This document shows positions 24,423 through 33,379 of a stretch of DNA of 64,000 nt, piece by piece. The notes beneath the pieces were generated by a model, which worked only from the letters and a program-made list of their open reading frames with translations, ran no database searches and had not been told where the DNA came from. The position numbers and the translations under genes were made by a program. Position 1 is the stretch's first letter. Each line of letters begins with the position of its first letter. This DNA comes from Streptomyces nitrosporeus (lineage in GTDB: Bacteria > Actinomycetota > Actinomycetes > Streptomycetales > Streptomycetaceae): positions 1,488,001 through 1,552,000 of the forward strand of contig NZ_CP023702.1 in the NCBI RefSeq assembly GCF_008704555.1. The letters are read 5' to 3'.

Positions 24423-25976
24423 ATGGGGCATGTCGAATTACCTGAATCGGAGTTTTCGAGGCCGGTCCGGCCGGCCGGGACAGCGGGGGCGCCTCGACCA
24501 CGCACCGCCGTGACCCGGAACCGTACGGCCGCTCTCGAACAGCTGTGGAAGGCGCCGAGCGCACCGCGCGGCCCGGCTCAGCCGGCCGTCGCCGCGGCCC
24601 GGAAACCGGACCCGTTCCCGGCCCTGTTCGCGCTGGCCGACGCCCTGGCCCTGGGGGGTTTGGCCTGGGGTGTGCTGTACGCGGCCGGTGAGCCGCACGC
24701 CCCGCTCACCGCCGCCGTGGCGGCGCTCGTCTGGGCCGGGGTGCGCGCTGCCCGCGGCCGGTACGCGGCCGGGCCGTCCGGGCAGCCGGACGGGTTCGCG
24801 AGGACGGCGGCCGACTGGCTGGTGCTCGTCGGACTGTTCGCCGTGCTGCTGGCCCTGGCGGAGCACCGGCCCGCCCCGGAGAACGCCGTCCTCGCCCTGC
24901 TGCCCGGCCTGCCCGCCGCGGCCGCCGTGGCGGTGGTCCGGCGCCGGACCGCCACACGGGGCCGCCCGGCACACCGCGTGCTGGTGGTCGGTGAGGCCGC
25001 GGGCCTGGAGCGCGCGGTCGGCCGTCTCGGCTCCCGTCCCGGACACCCCTACCGGGTGGTGGCGGCCGTGCCGGTGGGCGAGGGGGCACCGGGCGGGGAG
25101 ACGCCCGTACCGGGGCGGCTCGCGCCCGAGCCCGCCGACGACGACGTCTCCACCGTGCTCGGCGGTGCCTTCGCGCACGACGCGGACCTGGTGCTGGTGG
25201 CCCCGGGCCCGGATCTGGCGGAGGACCGGCTGCGCCGGCTGTCCTGGGGACTGCACGACGCGGGGATCGCGCTCTGCGTGCTCTCCGAGCTGTCGGGCAC
25301 GGCGACGGGGCGCGTGCGTCCGGTGTCCGCGGCCGGGCTGACCCTGCTGCATGTCGCACCGCCGCTGCGGAACGGCCCGCAGGCGCTGCTCAAGGCGGCG
25401 GTCGACCGGTGCGGCGCGGCGCTGGGGCTGCTGTTCCTGGCTCCGCTCCTGCTCGGGATAGCACTCGCCGTGCGGCTCTCCTCGCACGGCCCGGCCTTCC
25501 ACCGGCAGGTCCGGCACGGGCGGCACAACAGGCCGTTCACCATGTGGAAGTTCCGCACGATGGTGGTGGACGCGGAGTCCCGCAAGGAGCAGCTCGTCTC
25601 GGCCAACGAGAGCGAGGGCCCGATGTTCAAGATGCGCCGCGACCCTCGGGTGACCCGGATCGGCCAGGTGCTGCGCCGCACCTCCGTCGACGAACTCCCG
25701 CAGCTCCTCAACGTTTTACGAGGTGACATGTCCCTGGTCGGCCCACGCCCTCCGCTGCCGGAGGAGGTCGCCCGCTACGACGAGCGGGAGCTGCGCCGGC
25801 TCGCCGTCCGGCCGGGGCTGACCGGGCTGTGGCAGGTCAGCGGGCGGTCGGACCTCTCCTGGCAGGAGACGGTCCGCCTCGACCTCTGGTACGTCGACAA
25901 CTGGTCGGTCACCACGGACATGCGCCTGATCGCCCGTACGGTGCGCGCCGTCACCGACGGCCGCGGGGCGTACTGA
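24423..25976 (+). CDS. Polyprenyl-phosphate sugar-1-phosphate transferase (exopolysaccharide initiating enzyme)
   Basis: This 517-residue membrane enzyme should start the polysaccharide by moving a sugar phosphate from a nucleotide sugar to undecaprenyl phosphate. Four hydrophobic spans lie in residues 40-175, a Rossmann-like region follows (HRVLVVGEAAGLERAVGRLG), and residues 318-517 form the bacterial sugar-transferase domain: FHRQVRHGRHNRPFTMWKFR, SVDELPQLLNVLRGDMSLVG, RPGLTGLWQVSGRSDLSW. Asp-Glu in VDELPQ is the family's catalytic pair. The start ATG 24423 follows a GGGGGG run; earlier GTG codons in frame are possible. It is the first gene of the polysaccharide locus. Confidence 0.92.
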   Translation: MGHVELPESEFSRPVRPAGTAGAPRPRTAVTRNRTAALEQLWKAPSAPRGPAQPAVAAARKPDPFPALFALADALALGGLAWGVLYAAGEPHAPLTAAVAALVWAGVRAARGRYAAGPSGQPDGFARTAADWLVLVGLFAVLLALAEHRPAPENAVLALLPGLPAAAAVAVVRRRTATRGRPAHRVLVVGEAAGLERAVGRLGSRPGHPYRVVAAVPVGEGAPGGETPVPGRLAPEPADDDVSTVLGGAFAHDADLVLVAPGPDLAEDRLRRLSWGLHDAGIALCVLSELSGTATGRVRPVSAAGLTLLHVAPPLRNGPQALLKAAVDRCGAALGLLFLAPLLLGIALAVRLSSHGPAFHRQVRHGRHNRPFTMWKFRTMVVDAESRKEQLVSANESEGPMFKMRRDPRVTRIGQVLRRTSVDELPQLLNVLRGDMSLVGPRPPLPEEVARYDERELRRLAVRPGLTGLWQVSGRSDLSWQETVRLDLWYVDNWSVTTDMRLIARTVRAVTDGRGAY

Positions 25977-26033
25977 ATGGCGGGGGGAGAGATGCGGGGA
26001 GACCTGCCGCGCCGCGCCCGGCCCGCCCGTGGC

Positions 26034-27017
26034 TCAGGCGCGTGGCGGCAGCTGGCCGAGCCACCAGGCGTAGGTGCGGGCGATGCCGTCGCGGAGGGGG
26101 ATCCGCGGCGTGAAGCCGAGCGAGGCCAGCCGCGAGACGTCGAGCAGCTTGCGCGGGGTGCCGTCGGGCTTGGAGGAGTCCCAGGCGATCTCACCCTGAT
26201 AGCCCGTCACCTCTCGTACGGTTTCGGCCAGTTCCCGGATGGTGAGGTCCTCGCCGCAGCCTATGTTGACCGGATCGTCACCGTCGTAGGAGGACAGCAG
26301 CAGCGCGCAGGCGGCGGCCAGGTCGTCCACGTGCAGGAACTCGCGCCGGGGGCTGCCGGAGCCCCAGAGGGTGACCTCGGGCGCCCGGTCCCGTCCCGCC
26401 TCGTGGAACCGGCGGATCAGGGCGGGCAGCACATGCGAGGTCTCCAGGTCGAAGTTGTCCCCCGGCCCGTAGAGATTGGTGGGCATCGCGCTGATGTAGG
26501 AGGCGCCGTACTGCCGCCGGTAGGACTGGATCTGGACGATTCCGGCGATCTTGGCGAGCGCGTATGCCTCGTTGGTCGGCTCCAGCGGGCCGGTGAGGAG
26601 GGCGTCCTCGCGGATCGGCTGCGGCGCGCGCTTGGGGTAGATGCAGGACGAGCCGAGGAAGAGCAGCCGCCGTGTCCCGGCCGCGTGCGCGCCCGCGATC
26701 ACGCTGAGCTGGATCCGCAGGTTGTCCTCCAGGAACTGCACCGGGCAGGTGCTGTTGGCCATGATGCCGCCGACCTTGGCCGCGGCCAGGACGACGGCGT
26801 CGGGGCGCACATCGCGCAGGAACGCCTCGGTGGCCGCCGCGTCGCGGAGATCGAGTCCGTCCCGGCCGCGGGTGACCACCTCGTGGCCGTCGGCGGTGAA
26901 CCTGCGCACCAGCGCCGAACCGACGAGTCCGCGGTGGCCCGCGACGAATACGCGGGCACCGGGAGCGAGCAGGGAAGGGGCGGATTCCCGCGGGGCGCCG
27001 GGGAGTTCAGTCGTCAT
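26034..27017 (-). CDS. fcl: GDP-L-fucose synthase
   Basis: This 327-residue short-chain dehydrogenase-type enzyme should convert GDP-4-keto-6-deoxymannose to GDP-L-fucose by epimerisation and NADPH reduction. It shows the cofactor loop [16 protein letters not shown], the family block [14 protein letters not shown], catalytic [11 protein letters not shown] (YxxxK) and [17 protein letters not shown] 27017 gives about 17 extra residues before the conserved core. It is divergent from gmd, which makes its substrate, across a 274-base promoter region. Confidence 0.93.
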   Translation of the reverse strand: MTTELPGAPRESAPSLLAPGARVFVAGHRGLVGSALVRRFTADGHEVVTRGRDGLDLRDAAATEAFLRDVRPDAVVLAAAKVGGIMANSTCPVQFLEDNLRIQLSVIAGAHAAGTRRLLFLGSSCIYPKRAPQPIREDALLTGPLEPTNEAYALAKIAGIVQIQSYRRQYGASYISAMPTNLYGPGDNFDLETSHVLPALIRRFHEAGRDRAPEVTLWGSGSPRREFLHVDDLAAACALLLSSYDGDDPVNIGCGEDLTIRELAETVREVTGYQGEIAWDSSKPDGTPRKLLDVSRLASLGFTPRIPLRDGIARTYAWWLGQLPPRA

Positions 27018-27291
27018 GGCTCGGATTGTGCCAGCGGCGGAGCGCCGGGGTGGCCTCTTGCCGCATAACCATACAGATCATGTGATTTCCCTGCGGCGCA
27101 GCTCCCCCGGGGAGCCCGGCGGGACCGCCCGGGGCCGTCACGGGGCATCCAGGTCCCGCGGCGGCCGGCCGCCGGGGCGTCCCGGCACGCGCGCGACGCC
27201 CCGGAGCGTCCCGGCACGACCACGGAGCGCACCACACGCCCACGGAGCGCACCACGCGCGCCGGGCGTCCAGAGGAAAAGGGGGGAGTTCG
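27018..27291. promoter_or_regulatory. Divergent promoter region between fcl and gmd
   Basis: An A/T-richer patch at about 27055-27090 lies closest to fcl and could hold its promoter. Nearer gmd is a 20-bp direct tandem repeat (CCACGGAGCGCACCACACGC at 27219 and a one-mismatch copy at 27239). No gene is supported here. Confidence 0.4.
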
Positions 27292-28305
27292 ATGGCGAAG
27301 ACCGCACTCATCACGGGGGTGACCGGGCAGGACGGCTCGTACCTGTCCGAGCTGCTGCTGGAGAAGGGGTACACCGTCCACGGCCTGATCCGGCGTTCGT
27401 CCAGCTTCAACACGGAGCGGATCGACCACATATACCAGGGGCCCGAGGAGGCGGACCGTTCGTTCGTCCTCCACCACGCCGATCTCTCCGACGGTGTCGC
27501 CCTGGTCAACCTGCTCCGGGACATCCGTCCCGACGAGGTGTACAACCTGGGCGCGCAGTCGCACGTCCGGGTCTCCTTCGACGCGCCCCTGTACACCGGC
27601 GACGTCACCGGCCTCGGCGCGATCCGCCTCCTGGAGGCGATCCGGGCCAGCGGGATCGAGACCCGGGTGTACCAGGCGTCGTCCTCCGAGATGTTCGGCG
27701 CGAGCCCTCCCCCGCAGAACGAGCGCACCCCGTTCCACCCGCGCAGCCCGTACAGCGTGGCGAAGGTGTACGCGTACTGGGCGACGGTCAACTACCGTGA
27801 GGCGTACGACATGTTCGCGGTCAACGGCATCCTCTTCAACCACGAGTCGCCGCGCCGCGGGGAGACCTTCGTGACCCGCAAGATCACCCGCGGGGTCGCC
27901 AGGATCAAGGCGGGGCTCCAGGACCGGCTGCATCTGGGCAACCTCGACGCCGTACGCGACTGGGGGTACGCGCCGGAGTACGTGGAGGCGATGTGGCGGA
28001 TGCTCCAGCGCGACGTCCCGGACGACTACGTGGTGGCCACCGGGGAGGGGGTCAGCGTCCGGCGGTTCCTGGAGTACGCCTTCGAGCACGCGGGCCTGGA
28101 CTGGGCGGAGCACGTCCGCTACGACCCGAAGTACGAGCGCCCCAGCGAGGTCGACGCGCTCATCGGGGACGCGTCCAAGGCGGAGGAACTGCTGGGCTGG
28201 AAGTCCGAGGTGAGGTCGCGGGAGCTGGCCAGGATCATGGTCGACGCGGACGTCAGACTGCTGGCCGACCAGCTCACCGGCGCGGCCGTGCGGGTGGACC
28301 GGTGA
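27292..28305 (+). CDS. gmd: GDP-mannose 4,6-dehydratase
   Basis: This 337-residue enzyme catalyses the first step from GDP-mannose to GDP-6-deoxy sugars. The start ATG 27292 follows a GGGGGGAG site. Motifs are the NADP loop [45 protein letters not shown], catalytic SSSEMFG and [10 protein letters not shown] (YxxxK), and [17 protein letters not shown]. Length and motif order are typical. The product feeds GDP-L-fucose synthase encoded divergently, so the repeat unit probably contains fucose, although 6-deoxy-talose or rhamnose routes begin with the same step. Confidence 0.95.
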   Translation: MAKTALITGVTGQDGSYLSELLLEKGYTVHGLIRRSSSFNTERIDHIYQGPEEADRSFVLHHADLSDGVALVNLLRDIRPDEVYNLGAQSHVRVSFDAPLYTGDVTGLGAIRLLEAIRASGIETRVYQASSSEMFGASPPPQNERTPFHPRSPYSVAKVYAYWATVNYREAYDMFAVNGILFNHESPRRGETFVTRKITRGVARIKAGLQDRLHLGNLDAVRDWGYAPEYVEAMWRMLQRDVPDDYVVATGEGVSVRRFLEYAFEHAGLDWAEHVRYDPKYERPSEVDALIGDASKAEELLGWKSEVRSRELARIMVDADVRLLADQLTGAAVRVDR

Positions 28306-28832
28306 GAGGGCCGGGACGCCCCGGACGCCTCGGGCGTCCCGGCCCCGCGGGCCCCCGCGCGGGCGGGCGGCCCGCCGGCGCCCATCGGGGTGCGGACGTC
28401 CGGCGCGGCGCGGGAGCCGCGGCCCGGGTCCGCGCGGGTGTGCGCGCCACCGTCCCCGCCCCGGCGGTCCGGGTGCTCAGGAGCGCCCGGACCGCCTTCC
28501 GGACATCCTCGGACCCGGCGGGTCCGGCCGAGGAGCACAGCACCGTGCCGGTCACCGGCACGTGGACCGAGTCGTCGGTCACCCACAACTCCCGGCCGGC
28601 GCTCGCCGCGACCGCGCCGGGAACCGTCACCGGCGCGTCGTCGGCCTCCACCGGACCGGCCTCCACCGGCCGTCCGGCGGAGCCGGACGCGACGGCACCG
28701 GACGGGGCCCTGGGCTCCGTCCTCTCTCTCGCCCGGACCGGCAGCGGGACGGACCGTCCGCGCATCCGGCCGGGCGGGGCGTCCGCGGCCTGGAGGCCGC
28801 AGCTCGTTCTCACCTTCGGAGCTGAACAATGA
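28302..28832 (+). CDS. DNRLRE-like domain fragment, coupled to the next gene
   Basis: The frame opens at a GTG overlapping the gmd stop (GTGA) and closes with a stop overlapping the next ATG (ATGA), about 176 residues. The last 110 residues look like the end of a DNRLRE/CBM96-type surface domain: [20 protein letters not shown], a Ser/Thr/Ala/Gly-rich middle and [11 protein letters not shown]. Their third codon positions are strongly G/C-rich. The first 65 residues are Arg/Gly/Pro-rich without a signal peptide, so the gene looks N-terminally eroded or starts further in. It may be a remnant kept because its translation couples to the downstream gene. Confidence 0.5.
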   Translation: MRGPGRPGRLGRPGPAGPRAGGRPAGAHRGADVRRGAGAAARVRAGVRATVPAPAVRVLRSARTAFRTSSDPAGPAEEHSTVPVTGTWTESSVTHNSRPALAATAPGTVTGASSASTGPASTGRPAEPDATAPDGALGSVLSLARTGSGTDRPRIRPGGASAAWRPQLVLTFGAEQ

Positions 28833-31084
28833 ACGCACGTACGAGGCGGACAGGGATCGGGAGACGGCGCCGGGTACGCGCCGCGACCGCCGCGCTCTCC
28901 CTGCTCGCCGGAGCGCTGACCGCGACCGCGGCAGGCGCGGCGCCGGCGGCGGCGCTCACGCCACCGGTGGCGATCACCGCCGACGATCTCACCACCTGGC
29001 AGACCAACGGCATCGTCTGGTCGATGGCCGCCACGGACGGTGTCGTGTACGCCGGCGGGACCTTCTCCACGATCCGCCCGCCGGACGCGGCGGCGGGCAC
29101 CTCGGAGCAGCCCGCGGTGAACTTCGCCGCGTTCGACGCGGCGACCGGCACGCCCACGGGATGCACCCTGTCGTTCACCATGTCCTCCGGCACCGCCACC
29201 GTGCGGGCGCTGGCTCTGTCGCCCGACGGGCGGACCCTGTACGCGGGCGGGCAGTTCGGGTCGGTGAACGGGGAGGGCTTCAGCAACATCGCGGCGATCG
29301 ACACCGCGACCTGCGCCCCCCGTACCGACTTCAAGATCGCCGTCACGGCGACGGTACGGGCCCTGGACGTCGCCGCGAACGGCACGGTCTACCTGGGCGG
29401 CGACTTCAACAGCGTCGGCGGCCAGACCCGGAACAAGTTCGCCGCGCTCACCCCGGACGCCGGTCTGCTGCCGTGGACGGCCAACGCCGACGAGGTGGCC
29501 CGGGCCGTCCAGGTCACCCCCGACGGGCGGCACGTGGCGCTGGGCGGTGACTTCTTCACCGTCAACGGCACCTCCTCGCACGCCCTGGCCGTGGTGGACG
29601 CCACCACCGGCTCCCTGGTCAAGAGCTATCCGGGGTTCATCCCCAACACCTCCACGGTGCAGGACCTGACCACGGACGCCACCGGCCTGTACACCGCCAA
29701 CGAGGGCACCGGCGGCGGGGTGTTCGACGGCCGGATCGCCATCGACCTCGACACCTACGAGCAGCGGTGGCGGGACACGTGCCTGGGCGCCACCCAGGCG
29801 GTGCTGGTCCACTCGGGGGTGCTGTACAGCGGCAGCCACGCCCACGACTGCTCCAGCATGGGCGAGTTCCCCGACCAGCCGCGCAAGCACCTGCTGGCGC
29901 AGTCGGTGGACGACCCGAAGCTGCTGCCGTGGTTCCCGGACACCAACGACGGCATCGGTGAGCCGGTGGGCCCCCGGGTGATGACGCAGACCTCGAAGGG
30001 CGGCCACCACTACCTGTGGGTGGGCGGTGAGTTCACCACCGTCAACGGCGCCGGGCAGCAGGGCCTGACCCGGTTCGCGGACGGCCCGGACACCGGGGCC
30101 CCCTGGGTGCCCAACGTCAGCCTGTCCACCCGGGTCCCCGGGCAGATCGAGGTGAACTGGCAGACCAGTTTCGACACCGACGACGGTGAACTGACCTACC
30201 GGATCTACAAGGACGGGGCGAGCACCCCCGTCCACACCACCACCGGCTACTCCCTCTTCTGGGACCGGCCGCAGCTGCGGTGGACCGACACCGACGTGGC
30301 GGCCGGGGAGACCCACTCGTACCGGATCACCGCGAGCGACGGCACCAACACCAGTGCCAAGTCCCCGGCGCAGTCCGCGACGGTGGCTGCGACGGCGGAG
30401 GCGTATCCGGCCCGGGTGCTGTCCGACGGGGCCACCCAGTACTGGCGGTACGACGAGGGCACCTCCACCTTCGCCGCCGACGCCTCCCCCTCCCTGGCCA
30501 ACGGCTTCCTGCGCAACGGGCCGTCCTACCGGCAGACGCCGGCGGCCGTGGCGGGGGACTCGACGGCCATCGGTTTCGACGGGGCGGAGGAGTACGCGTA
30601 CGGCAACACCCGGCAGACCTCTCCCGCCCGGTTCACGGTGGAGACCTGGATCAAGACGACCACCACCCGGGGCGGGAAGATCATCGGCTTCGGGAACCGG
30701 ATCATGCAGACCAGCACCCAGGACGACAGGCACGTCTACATGGCCGACAACGGACGGCTGGTCTTCGGGATCTACCGGGCCGGGAACCGTACGGTGACCA
30801 CCCCGGCCGCCTACAACGACGGGCGGTGGCACCACGTGGTCGCCACGCTGGGCACCAACGGGATGGCCCTGTACGTCGACGGGCAGCTGCGCGCGTCCAG
30901 CATCATCTACACCTCCGCCGACAGCTATCCCGGCTACTGGCGGGTCGGCGGGGACACCCTCTCCGGCTGGCCGAGCCGTCCGACGAGCAACTTCTTCGCC
31001 GGGCAGATCGACGAGACCGCCGTCTACCCGACCACGCTGAACGCCGCCACGGTCAGCGCCCACTACGCGCTGAGGAACGGCTGA
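28829..31084 (+). CDS. Secreted beta-propeller / fibronectin III / LamG-like surface protein
   Basis: This 751-residue protein has a twin-arginine-rich signal region (residues 1-44, ending AAGAAPAAA). Residues 50-420 contain repeated blades such as VYAGGTFSTI, LYAGGQFGSVNGEGF, VYLGGDFNSVGGQ, VALGGDFFTVNGTSS and LWVGGEFTTVNGAGQ, indicating a beta-propeller. Residues 425-515 look like a fibronectin type III domain (GQIEVNWQTSFDTDDGELTY). The last 220 residues are a LamG/concanavalin-like lectin (RFTVETWIKTT, GRWHHVVATLG, MALYVDGQL). It is probably a secreted carbohydrate-binding or cell-surface protein. Coupled start to the preceding fragment and overlap with the lipoprotein gene imply one operon with gmd. 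Confidence 0.85.
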   Translation: MNARTRRTGIGRRRRVRAATAALSLLAGALTATAAGAAPAAALTPPVAITADDLTTWQTNGIVWSMAATDGVVYAGGTFSTIRPPDAAAGTSEQPAVNFAAFDAATGTPTGCTLSFTMSSGTATVRALALSPDGRTLYAGGQFGSVNGEGFSNIAAIDTATCAPRTDFKIAVTATVRALDVAANGTVYLGGDFNSVGGQTRNKFAALTPDAGLLPWTANADEVARAVQVTPDGRHVALGGDFFTVNGTSSHALAVVDATTGSLVKSYPGFIPNTSTVQDLTTDATGLYTANEGTGGGVFDGRIAIDLDTYEQRWRDTCLGATQAVLVHSGVLYSGSHAHDCSSMGEFPDQPRKHLLAQSVDDPKLLPWFPDTNDGIGEPVGPRVMTQTSKGGHHYLWVGGEFTTVNGAGQQGLTRFADGPDTGAPWVPNVSLSTRVPGQIEVNWQTSFDTDDGELTYRIYKDGASTPVHTTTGYSLFWDRPQLRWTDTDVAAGETHSYRITASDGTNTSAKSPAQSATVAATAEAYPARVLSDGATQYWRYDEGTSTFAADASPSLANGFLRNGPSYRQTPAAVAGDSTAIGFDGAEEYAYGNTRQTSPARFTVETWIKTTTTRGGKIIGFGNRIMQTSTQDDRHVYMADNGRLVFGIYRAGNRTVTTPAAYNDGRWHHVVATLGTNGMALYVDGQLRASSIIYTSADSYPGYWRVGGDTLSGWPSRPTSNFFAGQIDETAVYPTTLNAATVSAHYALRNG

Positions 31085-31791
31085 TGAGGTACCCGTTCCT
31101 GGCCGGTGCCGCCGTCGTCCTCGCGACGGCGGCACTGGCCGCGTGCGGCTCGTCCGGTGACGGCCCCACGGCCGGACCGGAGCCGTCCGGCACCACCGCC
31201 TCCGCACCCGCCGCGGCCGGTCCGGAGGCCACCGGGGCGGCGGGCTCCGGCGAGGGGGCCGCGGCGGCGCCGTCCGGCGGTGCGCAGGACGTGCCGAAGG
31301 TGCCGGCCGGGGAGCTCACCCCGGCGACGGGCTCCTTCAGCAAGCCGCAGAAGAAGTACCTGACCGGCCGTGTCCCCGAGGGGATGGACCCGGCGGCGGT
31401 CCTCCAGACCGGCGAGGAGACCTGCGACCGCATCCGCTACCTCGCCAAGGCCGACCGGGACATCGCCGTGGGCGCGATCCTCACCGGCGAGGTCTCCGGA
31501 GCGGCACCCGCGGTGGAACACCTCTGCCCCGAGCACCAGGACCTGGTGGACGCGGCGGCCCTCGGTTACGCGGACGGCACCCACAGCGGGAAGGAGCTGC
31601 GGCCCGGCCGCTACCGCGCCCCCTCCCCCACCGGGAACTGCACCTGGGAGCTGACCGGGGCGAACGGCGGGGAACTGGCCGCGGACTCGTCCGGCACGGG
31701 CGAGCCGGTGTCCCTCACCGTCCCCGCCGCCGCCCGCGCCTTCACCTCCACAGGCTGCTACGCCTGGCTGCCCGAAGGAGAGACCCGTTGA
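31084..31791 (+). CDS. Lipoprotein of unknown function
   Basis: This 235-residue protein starts at an ATG overlapping the previous stop by one base (TGATG). It has a lipoprotein signal with lipobox LAAC at residues 18-21, followed by a 45-residue Gly/Ala/Ser/Pro linker. The folded part has four further Cys (ETCDRIRY, EHLCPEHQ, GNCTWELT, TGCYAWLP). The layout is that of an exported, membrane-anchored binding protein. I do not recognise the family of the C-terminal domain. The gene is tightly packed between the LamG protein and the GT2 gene. Confidence 0.8.
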   Translation: MRYPFLAGAAVVLATAALAACGSSGDGPTAGPEPSGTTASAPAAAGPEATGAAGSGEGAAAAPSGGAQDVPKVPAGELTPATGSFSKPQKKYLTGRVPEGMDPAAVLQTGEETCDRIRYLAKADRDIAVGAILTGEVSGAAPAVEHLCPEHQDLVDAAALGYADGTHSGKELRPGRYRAPSPTGNCTWELTGANGGELAADSSGTGEPVSLTVPAAARAFTSTGCYAWLPEGETR

Positions 31792-32615
31792 GCAAGCTGC
31801 CCATAGCCGTGGCCATCCCCACGAAGAACGAGGGCCTGAACATCGCGGAGGCCGTGAAGTCGGTCCTCGGCCACTTCGAGGCGGTCGTCGTGGTGGACTC
31901 CCACAGCACCGACGACACGGCGAAGATCGCCGAGGAGTGCGGGGCCGAGGTGGTCACGTACACCTGGGACGGGGGGCATCCGCGCAAGAAGCAGTGGTGC
32001 CTGGAGAACGTCCGCACCGACCTCGACTGGATCCTGCTGCTGGACGGTGACGAGCGGCTCAGCCCCGGCCTGCTGGCGGAGCTGCGGCAGGTCTTCGCCG
32101 ACCCGGACCGGCCCAGGCCCGCCGCGTACGACATCCCGCTGGGCTACTGGTTCTCCGGGAAGCGGCTCCGGCACGGCTACACCATCCGCAAGCGGTCGCT
32201 GACGGACCGGACCCGCTGCCACTACCCGGAGGTCGGGGACCTCGACGCCCCCGGCATCGGGGAGGTCGAGGGGCACTACCAGCCGGTCGCCGCGACGGTC
32301 GGGGCACTCCGCAACCCGATCGAGCACCAGGACCTGGACCCGGTGACCGCCTGGTTCGAGCGGCACAACCGCTACTCGGACTGGGAGGCGTGGCTGGAGC
32401 AGCACCCCGACGTCAAGGAGCAGGTGCGGCGCGTCAAGTCCCGGCAGGGGCAGCTCTTCCACAAGGCGCCGTTCAAGCCGCTGGTGTCCTTCGCGTACAT
32501 GTACGTCTACCGGCGGGGCTTCCTGGACGGGCGCGCGGGGCTGGACTTCGCCCTGGCGATGAGTTTCTACCGCTGGCAGATCGCCCTGAAGTCCCGTGAG
32601 GGGAAGGCGGGCTGA
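31788..32615 (+). CDS. Glycosyltransferase family 2
   Basis: This 275-residue cytoplasmic enzyme has the GT-A fold markers IAVAIPTKNEGLNIAEAV at the start, VVVDSHSTDDT and the metal-binding LLLDGDERLSP. It resembles WaaE/KdtX-type beta-glycosyltransferases. The start is TTG 31788, overlapping the lipoprotein stop (TTGA), with GAAGGAG eight bases upstream deciding the choice. It should add one sugar to the lipid-linked repeat unit. It is the last gene of the gmd operon and is followed by a strong hairpin. Confidence 0.9.
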   Translation: MSKLPIAVAIPTKNEGLNIAEAVKSVLGHFEAVVVVDSHSTDDTAKIAEECGAEVVTYTWDGGHPRKKQWCLENVRTDLDWILLLDGDERLSPGLLAELRQVFADPDRPRPAAYDIPLGYWFSGKRLRHGYTIRKRSLTDRTRCHYPEVGDLDAPGIGEVEGHYQPVAATVGALRNPIEHQDLDPVTAWFERHNRYSDWEAWLEQHPDVKEQVRRVKSRQGQLFHKAPFKPLVSFAYMYVYRRGFLDGRAGLDFALAMSFYRWQIALKSREGKAG

Positions 32616-32663
32616 GCAAAGGCCGTCCGGCACGCGGGGCGTGAGCGGGGCTCTCGCCGCGGT

Positions 32664-32699
32664 GAGGGGCGGGCGGGGCACGGGCCCCGCCCGCCCCTC
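32664..32699. terminator. Strong bidirectional hairpin between convergent genes
   Basis: GAGGGGCGGGCGGGGC and its exact complement form a 16-bp stem with a four-base loop. It lies between the GT2 gene end (32615) and the end of the minus-strand immunity candidate (32706), the expected place for a shared terminator. There is no T-run, as is common in Streptomyces. Confidence 0.75.
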
Positions 32700-32705
32700 C
32701 TCACG

Positions 32706-33377
32706 TCATGCCCTCCGAAGGCCCTGGGTGACCGCGCCTTCCGGGTGGCCGAGACGTTCGCCGAGCGCCACCAACCCTGCCCGGTACGGGCCGTCCAGCG
32801 GCAGCGCGTGGCGTCTGACCGCGCGCAGGAGGAACCGGAAACCGAGGTCGGCGCACGCCCCGGTGATCACCTGTTCCAGCGCCGGTACCAGGGGGGAGAG
32901 CAGCGGCAGCGGGTTGTACACCTCTCCTTCCTCGTGCGCCCGCGTCAGGGCGGCGGCCACCGGGGCCGTCGCCCCGCGCACCGCGGCGCGCAGGGACCCG
33001 TCCGTCACGGGGCGGGCCGGGGGCGGGGTGAAGCCCGGGTCGCGGCGGGCTTCCGCCGCGAGCCAGGCCGATTCGATCCGCTCCAGCCACTCCCGTGCTC
33101 CGGTCTGCCGCCTGGCGGGGTCGAACGCGTAGTCGGTCGAGCCGACCCAGGCCGTGCGGATCGTTTCCTCCGCCAGACCGGAGTCCAGCAGACGCCGTAC
33201 GTCCCGGCCCAGTTGCAGGGACGCCGGACGGCCGAGCTCCCGCACCGACCGTTCGGTGATCAGGACCATGGCCGGGACCGGCCCCTGCTCGATGAGGCGG
33301 TCCATCTCCGCGGGAGGCAGGTCCGCCAGCTCGTCGCACTGCTCGGAAAGCCAGGTGAGGCCGGTCTCGTATGTCAT
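32706..33377 (-). CDS. Candidate immunity protein for the adjacent polymorphic toxin
   Basis: This 223-residue soluble protein has no signal peptide or membrane segment and belongs to no family I recognise. It starts at ATG 33377, two bases after the toxin stop, so the two are co-transcribed. Placement directly after a toxin gene is the usual arrangement for immunity genes in polymorphic toxin loci. It is mostly helical in character (DLPPAEMDRLIEQ, SLQLGRDVRRLLDSGLAEET, ALERLGHPEG-like C-terminus). The immunity function is inferred from position only. Confidence 0.7.
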   Translation of the reverse strand: MTYETGLTWLSEQCDELADLPPAEMDRLIEQGPVPAMVLITERSVRELGRPASLQLGRDVRRLLDSGLAEETIRTAWVGSTDYAFDPARRQTGAREWLERIESAWLAAEARRDPGFTPPPARPVTDGSLRAAVRGATAPVAAALTRAHEEGEVYNPLPLLSPLVPALEQVITGACADLGFRFLLRAVRRHALPLDGPYRAGLVALGERLGHPEGAVTQGLRRA

Positions 33378-33379
33378 GG

